Positions 1 through 9,700 of a stretch of DNA of 11,656 bases are shown here, piece by piece. The position numbers and the translations under genes were made by a program. Below the pieces are notes generated by a model. It had not been told where the DNA came from. It did not search any database and saw only the letters and a program-made list of their open reading frames with translations. The first letter of the stretch is position 1. Each line of letters begins with the position of its first letter. Source of the stretch: Bacteroidia bacterium (GTDB lineage: Bacteria; Bacteroidota; Bacteroidia; B-17B0; Aurantibacillaceae); the NCBI GenBank assembly GCA_014379485.1, contig JACMLS010000791.1, forward strand, positions 1 to 11,656, in the 5' to 3' direction.

Positions 1-3000
1 TAGACTTGCTCTTTACCTTAGAAAAAAAGGTGTAACACGCGAAACACGGGTTATCATAAGTATGGCACCCTCTGTTGAACTTATTGTTGGCATACTGGCA
101 ATTCTTAAAGCGGGCGGCTGTTACGTACCTGTAGATACTAATACGCCGGCAGAAAGATTTAATTTTATACTTGAAGACAGCGGTGCAGCGATTATAATTA
201 CAGATGCCGACGGAGCCCGCGCATTTAAAGATGTAAAGGCGCCGGTTTGTATTATTGAAAATATTCTGAACTCAACTACTGATAGCAGCAATGAAAAAAT
301 TGAACAATTGCCCAATCATGATCAGCTCGCATATTTAATTTACACTTCAGGCACTACCGGAAAACCTAAAGGGGTTTTGGTTGAACACAACAATGCTTGC
401 AGACTATTTGAAGTAACAGAAAACTATTTTCATTTTACAGAAAAAGACACCTGGGTTCTTTTTCATTCGTATGCGTTTGATTTTTCTGTATGGGAAATTT
501 TCGGAGCCCTGCTGCACGGAGGAAAACTTCTTATACTGGATTATAAACGATCAGGTTCTTTTGAAGATTTTGTAAACCTGCTCATACAAGAAAAAGTTAC
601 ACTGCTTAATCAAACCCCATCCGCCTTTTATCCGCTAATACCTTACCTGGTAAACGGTCTTGAAAAATTATCGCTCCGTGCCATTGTTTTTGGCGGAGAA
701 GCACTTTCGTTTCAACAATTAAAAAACTGGTTTGCAGATAAAAGATCAGAAAAAATAAACCTGGTGAACATGTATGGAATTACGGAGACAACTGTTCATA
801 CTACTTTTTATAATGTAAAACAATCAGATGTTCTGCAGCCCCACAGTAAAATTGGCCATGCACTAAGTGATCTGCAGGTTTACGTTCTTGATGAGCATCT
901 GGATAGTTTGCCACACGGTGTGGTTGGTGAACTTTACATTGGTGGCGAAGGTGTAGCAAGAGGATATTGGAACCGGACTGAATTAACTGAAAGCAGATTT
1001 CTGTTGCATCCTGAAAACGGTGAAAGAATATACAAGTCAGGAGATCTTGTAAGCATGCAGGCTGATGGAGAAATGAATTACTGCGGACGTTCTGACCAAC
1101 AGGTAAAAATAAGAGGTTACAGAATTGAAACGGGCGAAGTTGAGAATGCTTTTCTTGAACTGGGGTATGTTAAACAGGTGGTGGTAAGAGCTGATACAGG
1201 AGAAAATAATAGCAAGAGGCTTGTTGCTTTTGTAGTGTTGAACAAAGAGATCAATTCTTCAGAAATAAAAAAAGAACTCGCTGCCAGGTTGCCTGAATAT
1301 ATGATTCCCTCACTCATTGTTATATCAGACTCATTTAAGCTTAACATTAACGGAAAGATAGACAAACAAAGTCTCATCATTCCGGACCATACCACACAAT
1401 TACAGAAAGTTTTTATTGAACCGCAAACTGCAACAGAAAAAATAATTGCGGCTATCTGGTCTTCGGTTATGGGTATAGAAAAAATAAGTGTATCAGACAA
1501 TTTTTACGAACTGGGAGGACATTCTCTTCAGGCACTTCTGATCACGTCAAGAATAAGAAAGCAATTTGGAGTGGCTGTTACAGTTGACCTTATTTTTACT
1601 TCTGCCAACCTTGAAGATCTTGCGAAGGAAATTGATGAAGCTCCTGTTTCAGAAGAAAACGAACTAAAAAAATTACCTGAACAGGCAGACTATGAAATTT
1701 CTCATGCGCAGGCCAGAATGTATGTACTGTCAAAACTTGAACAGGAAAAGAGCAGGTACAATATTGCCAGCGCGTTTTACATTACAGGAAAACCTGACAA
1801 AGAAAAACTCAGGCGCGCGTTTTTTGAAACTGTACAAAAACACGAAAGCCTTAGAACCTTTTTTATTGAGAAAGATTTTGTTCCCAGGCAAGTGATCGTT
1901 GAAAAAGAAAAAGCACAACTCTTTTTTAAAGAAATAAATGATTATAAAAAACCTGAGCTGGCACTTGATAATTTTAAAACACTTGCCGTAGAAGCAATGG
2001 ACCTGTCTGACCAGCGCCTGCTAAAAATATATTTTTACACGATCAACGAAAATGAATATTTACTTGGAGTATCGCTGCATCATATAATAAGCGACGGCTG
2101 GTCTGCCCAGGTATTGATTGCAGAAGTATTAAACACATACCGGGCACTTACCAAAGGCTTCACGCCGCAACAAACAGAACTTCCTGTACACTACAAAGAG
2201 TATGCTGCATGGGAAAATGAACTGATCAAAAATCTTAAACCCGGTAACCAATATTCAAACTACTGGAAAAACGAACTGAATGACTTGGATGAAATAGTTC
2301 ATTTTCCCTATGACAATCCAACAACCGAAAACACAGAGGCACCTGAACTTATAAATGTTTCTTTAAACAAGCAACAATTAGAGAGCCTTAAGCAATTCTG
2401 TAAAAACGAAAACATTACTGTCAATACCCTTATTCTTTCTTCTGTTTTTGCACTTATGTTTAGGGTAACAGGAAAAAATGACATCAGTATCGGCACCTTG
2501 TTCTCGGGTAGAAAACATCATTTACTGAATGAGCAGATAGGCTGTTACGTAAACACTTTGGTACAAAGGCAAAAAGTAAAACAGTCATTGCTGTTTAAAG
2601 AGCTTGCAAAAGAAGTAAACCTTCATCATCTCAACACTTTAAAATACGGAAGCTATCCTTTTGACAGACTGTTAATGGAGTGGGAGAGAAACGGACAACG
2701 AACTGAACCTTTCAGTGTTATGGTCAGCTATCAAAATACAGGTAACGTATGGAAAATAATTGAGGACATGGAAGAATTAAAAATAAATTTTCAAGACCTC
2801 CAAATCGACTCTTCCAAATTTGACATTACGATCCTGGCAGATGAAACCGAAGATGCTCTTCATATTTCCGTTCAGTATAACAAACTCAGGTATCTGCCTC
2901 AAACCGCAGAAAAGATCCTTTCAGGAATCTGCGCTATACTTGAGCAGGTAAGTAATGATGCTGATGTTTCATTGGAAGATCTGGTTCTTTCAGAAAACAT

Positions 3001-3055
3001 CAGCGATAAAACATCAGAAATTGAATTGGATTCTGACTTTAATTTTAATTTTTAA
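1..3055 (+). CDS. Nonribosomal peptide synthetase, 5'-partial: A(Thr)-T-C
   Basis: This is the C-terminal part of an NRPS subunit. The frame is already open at base 2, in typical A-domain sequence just before motif A2, so the ATG at 62 is an internal Met and the true start lies upstream. The 1017 visible residues (counted from base 2) form an adenylation domain (about 1-466) with A2 LKAGGCYVPVD, A3 YTSGTTGKPKG and A10 NGKID; a carrier domain (about 472-547) with LGGHSL and its phosphopantetheine Ser at 508; and a full condensation domain (564 to about 997) with HHIISDG at 693-699. The pocket reads as threonine. The protein ends at TAA 3053-3055 after a short acidic-aromatic tail. Ending on a C domain is unusual, because the next A domain is in the following gene, so the two proteins must dock. 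GGHSL rather than GGDSI at the carrier fits a downstream C domain without epimerization. The enzyme is cytosolic, and its carrier needs a phosphopantetheinyl transferase. Confidence 0.96.
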   Translation, partial: RLALYLRKKGVTRETRVIISMAPSVELIVGILAILKAGGCYVPVDTNTPAERFNFILEDSGAAIIITDADGARAFKDVKAPVCIIENILNSTTDSSNEKIEQLPNHDQLAYLIYTSGTTGKPKGVLVEHNNACRLFEVTENYFHFTEKDTWVLFHSYAFDFSVWEIFGALLHGGKLLILDYKRSGSFEDFVNLLIQEKVTLLNQTPSAFYPLIPYLVNGLEKLSLRAIVFGGEALSFQQLKNWFADKRSEKINLVNMYGITETTVHTTFYNVKQSDVLQPHSKIGHALSDLQVYVLDEHLDSLPHGVVGELYIGGEGVARGYWNRTELTESRFLLHPENGERIYKSGDLVSMQADGEMNYCGRSDQQVKIRGYRIETGEVENAFLELGYVKQVVVRADTGENNSKRLVAFVVLNKEINSSEIKKELAARLPEYMIPSLIVISDSFKLNINGKIDKQSLIIPDHTTQLQKVFIEPQTATEKIIAAIWSSVMGIEKISVSDNFYELGGHSLQALLITSRIRKQFGVAVTVDLIFTSANLEDLAKEIDEAPVSEENELKKLPEQADYEISHAQARMYVLSKLEQEKSRYNIASAFYITGKPDKEKLRRAFFETVQKHESLRTFFIEKDFVPRQVIVEKEKAQLFFKEINDYKKPELALDNFKTLAVEAMDLSDQRLLKIYFYTINENEYLLGVSLHHIISDGWSAQVLIAEVLNTYRALTKGFTPQQTELPVHYKEYAAWENELIKNLKPGNQYSNYWKNELNDLDEIVHFPYDNPTTENTEAPELINVSLNKQQLESLKQFCKNENITVNTLILSSVFALMFRVTGKNDISIGTLFSGRKHHLLNEQIGCYVNTLVQRQKVKQSLLFKELAKEVNLHHLNTLKYGSYPFDRLLMEWERNGQRTEPFSVMVSYQNTGNVWKIIEDMEELKINFQDLQIDSSKFDITILADETEDALHISVQYNKLRYLPQTAEKILSGICAILEQVSNDADVSLEDLVLSENISDKTSEIELDSDFNFNF
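2..1399 (+). other. Adenylation domain, gene 1, predicted Thr (5'-partial)
   Basis: This domain activates an amino acid as its AMP ester and loads the following carrier. Motif A1 is upstream of the window. Visible motifs are A2 at 104-136, A3 YTSGTTGKPKG at 341-373, A4 FDFSVWE at 476-496, A5 NMYGITETTVH at 767-799, A7 YKSGD at 1031-1045, A8 GRSDQQVKIRGYRIETGEV at 1085-1141 and A10 NGKID at 1349-1363, with the catalytic Lys517 equivalent at 1355-1357. Aligning by eye to GrsA positions 235-517 gives D-F-W-N-V-G-M-V-H-K. The established Thr code is DFWNIGMVHK, so one conservative change separates them. The domain looks intact and active. Its specificity call is strong for a manual reading. Confidence 0.88.
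1415..1642 (+). other. Peptidyl carrier (T) domain, gene 1
   Basis: This carrier holds the growing peptide as a thioester on a 4'-phosphopantetheine arm. The core reads DNFYELGGHSLQALL, and the modified Ser is the codon at 1523-1525. A helix typical of the carrier N-terminus (ATEKIIAAIWSSVMGIEKI) comes before it. The His before the Ser is usual for carriers followed directly by a condensation domain; carriers ahead of epimerization domains usually carry Asp there. Confidence 0.93.
1691..2992 (+). other. Condensation domain, C-terminal end of gene 1, motif intact
   Basis: This domain forms the peptide bond between the chain on the gene 1 carrier and the aminoacyl group on the first carrier of gene 2. 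It begins with a C1-like SHAQARMYVLSKL, then C2 KHESLRTFF, the catalytic HHIISDGW with HHxxxDG at 2078-2098, IGTLFSGR and the C5 region IGCYVNTL, and YPFDRLL. Both lobes are present, at about 434 residues, the usual length. It lies at the protein's C-terminus instead of at the N-terminus of its acceptor module. The subtype is most likely LCL, because no epimerization domain comes before it; this was not tested by phylogeny. Confidence 0.9.
2990..3052 (+). other. Acidic-aromatic C-terminal tail of gene 1 (candidate docking segment)
   Basis: After the last condensation-domain segment, gene 1 ends in about 20 residues rich in Asp, Glu and Ser, finishing with ELDSDFNFNF. Such short charged tails on megasynthase subunits often act as docking segments for the next subunit. 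That role is inferred from position and composition only. The N-terminus of gene 2 has no recognisable TubC_N-type beta-hairpin docking domain, so the partner surface is unknown. Confidence 0.35.
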
Positions 3056-3067
3056 TATTCTTTCATT
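3056..3067 (+). promoter_or_regulatory. 12-base intergenic gap; start of gene 2 without Shine-Dalgarno
   Basis: The gap reads TATTCTTTCATT and leads into ATG 3068. The upstream 25 bases are almost only A and T, with no purine-rich ribosome-binding motif. This is normal for Bacteroidota leaders and argues against a Firmicutes origin. There is no room for a terminator or promoter, so translation of gene 2 probably depends on the same mRNA and perhaps on re-initiation after the TAA at 3053-3055. The gap is a multiple of three, so both genes share one reading frame. Confidence 0.6.
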
Positions 3068-3760
3068 ATGAATACGATAAAATTTACAGGAGCTGCTTAC
3101 AGGGAACATAAAGATTTCTGGGAAAACCGAATAAGCCGTACCGATGTACCATTTAGTTTACAAAAAGGAACCGAAACAGGTGATAAAAAAAATTGTGTTC
3201 TTACCAGAACCCTGAATATTCCGGATGAACTTGCCGGAAAAATTAAGGACAATAAACAAATGGCGTTTGTTTACACACTGGCTGTACTTGCATTGACTTT
3301 GAGAAAATTTGAATCTGTGAAGAAAGTAATGCTGGCCACACCAAAATACATTAAAGGAAATTCTGAGAATGAAGAGCGGCTTGTATTTTTAGATGTAGAT
3401 TTCAAGGACCTTTCAACAGTTGCCGATCTGCTTAATTCCACAACAAAAACCATTAAATCAGTTTATTCGTTCCAGGATTATCCTTTCATACAATTACTGA
3501 ATACTCCTTACAAAACATATTCTAACATTGAATTTTCTTTTTCTGAAATTCACCAGCCACACCATCAACCAGGTAACAGTGATTATACACTTTCCGCATC
3601 GCTTAAAAACGGAAAAATTGAAATGGAATTACAAACCTCTGTTTCCTGCAACAGTATTGCAGAATCGCTGCTAAGCTCAGTTGAATTTATATTCGCACAA
3701 TTTACAAAAAATGAAACCCGGCTTGCAGATGTGCTGCCTGCCGCACTGCCAGTTGGTTTG
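3068..3760 (+). other. C-terminal half of a condensation domain at the gene 2 N-terminus
   Basis: Residues 1-231 resemble only the second lobe of a C domain. Residues 11-20 (YREHKDFWEN) match the YWKNEL segment that follows the catalytic lobe in the gene 1 C domain. A helix (MAFVYTLAVLALTLRKF) matches the TLILSSVFALMFRVTGK type, and FQDYPFIQLL matches the YPFDRLL segment. The HHxxxDG lobe is absent and the C5-type GxFVNT is not conserved (ERLVFLDVDF instead), so this piece cannot catalyse condensation alone. It may be a structural or docking remnant that receives the complete C domain ending gene 1, or the relic of a deletion. The homology assignment is by eye. Confidence 0.7.
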
Positions 3761-6700
3761 AATATTGATCTTACACCGCCTGAGCAAACCATTATAAAAC
3801 TTTTTGAAGAACAGGTAAAATTACATGCTGATGCTATTGCGGTTACAGATTCAAAAACTGAATGGACGTATGCGCAGTTAAATGAAAGAGCTAATAAAAT
3901 TGCACGCCTTCTGATTAAGAGGGGTGTAAAAAAGGGACAGGCTGTTCCTGTAATTCATACCCGCAATGCTGATATGGTAGCTTGTTTATTGGCAATATTA
4001 AAAGCCGGTGCGTATTATGTGCCCATTGATCCTTCGCATCCGGTTAACCGCATAGAATTTATTATAAAAGACAGCGCTGCCAGGTTTGTGCTTTCTGATA
4101 ATGCAAAAACTTTTGATCTGAAAAATTATCCTTCTCTTAACAAGAGTGTCACCTGCATTTTCATTGAAGAAGAAGAAACCGAAATTGGCAACATGAAGCC
4201 GGCTGACCCGCGGTTGAAAATTGCCGCTGATAGTTTAGCATATCTCATCTACACATCTGGCACCACCGGAATTCCGAAAGGAGTTATGATAGAAAACAGA
4301 AATGTTGTTTCGCTTTTTAAGACAAACGAACAGTTATTTGATTTTAACCAATCAGATGTATGGACAGTTTTTCACTCATTCAGTTTTGATTTTTCTGTTT
4401 GGGAAATGTATGGCGCCTTGCTGTACGGAGGCAAAATGCTTGTGCTGGATGACGCTGTCAGAAAAAATCCGGCTGCATTTTCAGAAGTAATACGCGATGA
4501 GAAAGTAACAGTGCTCAACCAAACCCCATCTGCTTTTTACACATTACTTGCAGAAGGAGATAAGGATTCTCTTGCCAAACTTAAGTATGTAATTTTTGGC
4601 GGTGAGGCTCTTGATCCTTCAAGGCTGCAACATTTTAAATCCCTGCATCCTCATGTAAAACTGATCAACATGTACGGTATTACTGAAACCACCGTACATA
4701 CTACTTTAAAAGAAATAAAAAAAAACGATACGCTTTCTGCGTGCAGCAATATTGGCGTAGCACTTCCATCATTAAAAGTTTTTGTGGTTAATGATGAGTT
4801 ACAAATTTTACCCAAAGGCATTACCGGCCAACTGGTGGTACAGGGCATGGGGCTTGCAAAAGGTTATTTTAACCGCGAAGATCTTACCAAAGAAAAATTT
4901 GTGGATTCTCCTTTTAATTCTTTTAAAATGTATTTATCAGGAGACAGGGGTCGCCTGATAGAGAACGGAGAAATTGAGTACAGGGGGCGAAATGACGATC
5001 AGTTTAAAATAAGAGGATACAGAATTGAAAAAGGAGAAATTGAACATTGCCTGAAAAAAATTGCACCTATAGAAAACGCTGTGGTGGATATTCGAAAAAA
5101 CACCCACGGAGAAACGGAGATGCTTGCCTTTTATGTTGCAACAGAACAACTGAATGAAAAAGAAATTAAAACTGAGTTATTAAAGAACCTGCCGGAATAT
5201 ATGATTCCGCAAAGACTTGCGCGAGTTCCGTTTTTTCCGCTTACTGTTAACGGAAAAATTGACCTGAAGTCATTAATTATTCCGGATGAAAAAAGCGAGG
5301 CAAATTCAGAAGAGAACCTCTCTGCAACAGAAAAGAAAATTCTTGAAGTATGGAGATCTGTTTTAAACCGCTCAGAGATAAACATACACGACAATTTTTA
5401 TTTGCTCGGTGGTCATTCTTTACTGGCTGTAAAAATTGCGGGAATACTGAAAAACCTTTTTAAAATTGATCTTGATTTTACAGAAGTCTTCAGCAACCTT
5501 ACAATAGCTGAACTTGGCCGCGTAATTGACTCAAAAGAAATTGTTGTGATTGATGAACCTGCAAAGGCCCCTGTGCAGGACGTGTACGAACTTTCAAGAG
5601 CGCAGGAGCGAATGTGGATCGTGAATCAGACAAGAGGCGGAGAGCAATACAATGTTTTTAACTTTTTTGAAATTACGGGCAGCCTTGATGTTAAAGCGTT
5701 TCTGTTTGCCTGTAACGAACTTATCAAGAGGCATGACGGACTAAGAACTACTTTTCCTGTGGTTGATGGCAAAGCTGTTCAGAAAATCAATTCAATAAAC
5801 AACTGGCCTCACACGCCTGAGTATTTTGATTACAGAAATACGGCAGATAAAAATGACAGGGTGCAAAAATTCATTGCGCAAAGACGTTCTCATGTATTTG
5901 ACCTTGCAAACGGGCCATTATATACAGTAATCCTTCTTCAGCTTGAAAATGAAAAGTTTCTTTTATCCGCAAGTTTTTACCATATCATCATTGACATGTT
6001 GTCTGTACAGGTGCTTGCCGATGAATTAAAAACTATTTATAACGAAGTACTTTTGCGCAATGAATTTTCTCATTCTTTACCCGACCTTAAATTACAATAT
6101 GCAGATTTTTCTTACTGGCATAACCAGGTGCTTGCAAGCGAAAAAATAAAAATACACCAGGACTATTTTCTTGAAAAATTTAGCGGAGAAATTCCGGTTC
6201 TTGATCTGCCCAAAGACCACAACCGCAAAAACAACGATACCATAAGAAGTGAGGTAATTAATTTCAGCCTTGCAAATGATATAAAAGAAAAACTTGTTCA
6301 TTTTAATGCAAACAATAATTCCACCACATTCATGTCTCTGCTTACAGTATTCAAATCACTACTGTTCAGATACACAGGGCAAACAGACCTTATTGTGGGA
6401 ACACCGTTGAGCGGAAGAGAGCATACCGCACTAGATAAAGTAGTAGGCGTATTTATTAATACACTCGCCTTAAGATCTGTATTTGATACAGCCTTTACTT
6501 TTAAGCAACTACTGGAAACAGTAAAGAAAACAACCCTTGAAGCTTTCCAGCACCAGGTATTTCCATTTGACCGGCTTGTAGGAGGATTAAACCTGAACAG
6601 GGTTGGCGGACATCATCGTTTTTTTGATGTGTTCTTTGTTTCTAATGATGGCGGAGCCGTTTTTCCTGAAGATGAAATTACACTGAAAGATGCGGTAATA

Positions 6701-9700
6701 AAACCCTATGCAAATGATGCCTTCAACTCCAACAAGTTTCAGATCTCTGTGTATTACCAGGTAAAAGAAGATGCTATTGATTTTATGTTTACGTATGATG
6801 CTGACCTTTTCAGCAAAAGCAGAATTGAAAACATGATCAGCTCATACAGAAAATTGCTTAATGGTATGCTGCAAGAAACCAATGCACAGGTAACAAGTGT
6901 TGAAATTGTTTCTGAAAAAGAATATGAAGAGCAGTATTCAGATTTTAATAACACCCTTGTTCCTTTTTCATCCGGAATTCTTATGCATTCTATGTTTGAA
7001 AAAATTGCATCACAAACAGGCCATTTAACTGCGTTGAGACAGGATGGAAGATCTGTTTCATATGCGGAGTTAAACAAAAGCTCAAATAAACTTGCGCACT
7101 TTCTTATCACCAACGGTTTAAAAAACGGGCAAACCGCAGGTTTGATCTGCGACAGAAATTTTAATATGATCATTGGTATGCTGGCCATTCTTAAAGCAGG
7201 CGGCACTTATGTACCTATTGATCCGGAATACCCTGAAGAAAGAAAAAAATACATTCTTGAAAACGCAGAGGTAAAACTGGTAATTGCAGAAAACAACAAT
7301 TTAATTTTTAACGCAGAAGGAATTACGTTTTTCTCTTTGGCTGTATGCGAAACAGAAAAATGCCCCGATCACAATCCCTCAATCACCAAAGACCCTTCAG
7401 ATCTTGCCTATATTATTTATACATCGGGCTCAACCGGAAGACCCAAGGGAGTAATGATAGAGCACCGGTCTGCTGTTAACCTAATTGAATGGGTAAATAA
7501 TTATTTTAAAGTTGTACCCGGAGATAATTTACTCTTCATTACTTCTATGTGCTTTGACCTGTCTGTTTACGACATTTTTGGAATACTAAGCGCAGGTGCC
7601 ACTATAGTAATAGCCAGGAAAGAAGAAATTCAGGACATTGCCATGCTGAAAGAAATGATGAGGTCGGAGAAAATTACCTTTTGGGATTCTGTTCCAAGCA
7701 CTCTTAATTTCTTTATTTCTGAACTTGAATCTGCTGACGGGTTATTTGAACAGACAGATCTGCGCCTTGTTTTTATGAGTGGCGATTGGATTCCTGTGAA
7801 CCTACCGGCCCGTATTACCAACTACTTTCCTTCTGCAAAAGTAATAAGCTTAGGGGGCGCAACAGAAGGTACTGTATGGTCTAACTTTTTTCCTGTCGAA
7901 AAAACTGACAAGGAATGGACCAGCATACCATACGGTAAACCAATGCAGAATAATTTTTTCTACATATTGGATGATCAGCTTAAGCCAGTTCCTAAAGGAG
8001 TTAAAGGAGAATTGTTTATTGGAGGAATCGGGGTTTCGCGCGGATACATGAACGATGCTGCTAAAACCACGCATGCCTTTTTACCCGATCCTTTTAATAA
8101 AACATTGGGAGGAATGATGTATAGGACAGGAGACATAGGCCGGTTTATGAACGATGGGAATATGGAATTCCTGGGAAGAAAAGATTTTCAGGTTAAAATA
8201 AGAGGCTTCAGAGTTGAACTTGGTGAGATTGAAACAGCCATTCTAAACTATGCGGGCGTAAAAGCATGTGTTGTTACTGCTATTGGAGAGCATGGCAAAA
8301 CCAAAGAACTGTGCGCTTATGTTGCAGGCATAGAATCTCAGCAGTTTGCTGAACTCAGAAATGAAATAAAAAAAATTCTGCCTGATTACATGATCCCCAC
8401 ACACTTTATTTGTCTTGATAAAATTCCACTCACATCAAATGGTAAAATAGACAAAAAATCATTGCCAGATCCGCAACTGCTGGGATTAAAAATTGGCACT
8501 GAGTATGTGGCGCCGAAAAACGAAACAGAAGAAAAATTAGTAAAACTATGGCAAGAAATTCTGGAAAATAAAAACATTGGAATAAAAGATAACTTTTTTG
8601 AACTGGGGGGCCACAGTTTAAAAGTTACGCGGCTTGTTAATCTTATTTATAAAAATTTCTCTGTAAACATTAAACTTGCAGACCTGTTCAGTACACCTGT
8701 GCTTGAAGACCAGGCCCGCCTTATAGAAAAAAGTAAAAAGAGTTTATACAAGAGTATTTCAAAAGCAAAAAAGAAAGATCTGTATCCGTTATCATCGGCT
8801 CAAAAACGTTTATACTTTTTGCATGAGTTTGCGCCTGACAGTACAGGCTATAACATGCCTATGGTTCATTACCTCGGAAAAACAGCCGACTATGAGAGAC
8901 TAAACACCAGCATAAGAAAATTAATAGAAAGGCATGAAAGTCTTCGTACAACATTTGAAAAACACGAAAACAATATTTATCAGAAAATTCACCCCCTGCA
9001 GAATTTTATACTGGATACACATAACTGCGCAAGAGATGAATTTGAAGATTTTATGAATCACTATATCCGCCCTTTTGATCTAACCACTGCACCGCTTTTA
9101 AGATCTGCATTGGTTAATGTAAAAGAGCTGGGCTTTGTATGGGTTATAGATCTTCATCATATAATTTCCGACGGAGCATCGCAGGCTGTTCTCAGAGAAG
9201 ATTTTATGCGGTTTTATAACGATGAAAAATTACCTGAGTTGCGGATCCAATACAAAGATTTTTCTGAATGGCAGAATAAGATGAACAATGAGGGAGAGTT
9301 TGAGAACCAAAAACAATATTGGTTAGCGCAATTCTCAAGCGGCATTCCGCGCTTAAACCTTCCGGCAGATCATGCACGCCCGGCTGTTTTTAATTTTAAA
9401 GGAGCTGACCATCAGTTTTTATTGAACAAAGATACCACTGACAAATTGCGCGCTTTTACAATGCGCAACCAGTGCACACTGCAAATGGCCTTACTGTCTG
9501 TATTAAATGTATTGTTCAATAAATACACTGCACAGGAAGATTTTGTAATAGGCTGCGGAATAGCCGGCCGGCGCCATACAGATCTTGACCGTTTAGCGGG
9601 AATGTTTGTAAACACACTTGCCATCAGAAATTTTCCGGAAGGAGAAAAAGTGTTTGCAGATTTTTTAAAAGAAGTGTCTTCGTGCTGTATAGCAGCTTAT

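Noticed and set aside
62..64. ATG 62 as the start of gene 1
   Set aside because: The same frame is open back to base 2 and encodes the usual A-domain segment LALYLRKKGVTRETRVIIS directly before it, so this Met is internal.
3053..3055. TAA as a nonsense mutation splitting one NRPS gene
   Set aside because: The C domain before it is complete and followed by a distinct tail, and the sequence after ATG 3068 does not continue it but begins a separate half C domain. A true gene boundary explains this better, although the shared frame is noted as a finding.
4302..4490. Short plus-strand frame overlapping the Thr A domain of gene 2
   Set aside because: It is an out-of-frame shadow of motifs A3-A4 with no start signal and no recognisable domain.
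5534..5578. Epimerization domain between carrier and condensation domain
   Set aside because: Only a linker of about 15 residues separates T and C here. The other T-C junctions in the window (1643-1690 and 8735-8776) are equally short, and all carriers have GGHSL, not GGDSI.
5579..6910. Heterocyclization (Cy) domain ahead of the Cys-like module
   Set aside because: Cy domains carry DxxxxD in place of HHxxxDG. Here the motif is YHIIIDM, which retains the second His and has no second Asp in the required place.
6754..7206. 150-codon open frame on the minus strand
   Set aside because: It lies fully opposite well-conserved C- and A-domain coding sequence and resembles no protein I recognise. Long antisense frames are expected opposite this type of coding DNA. 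The same applies to minus-strand frames at 1117-1500 and 9845-10192.
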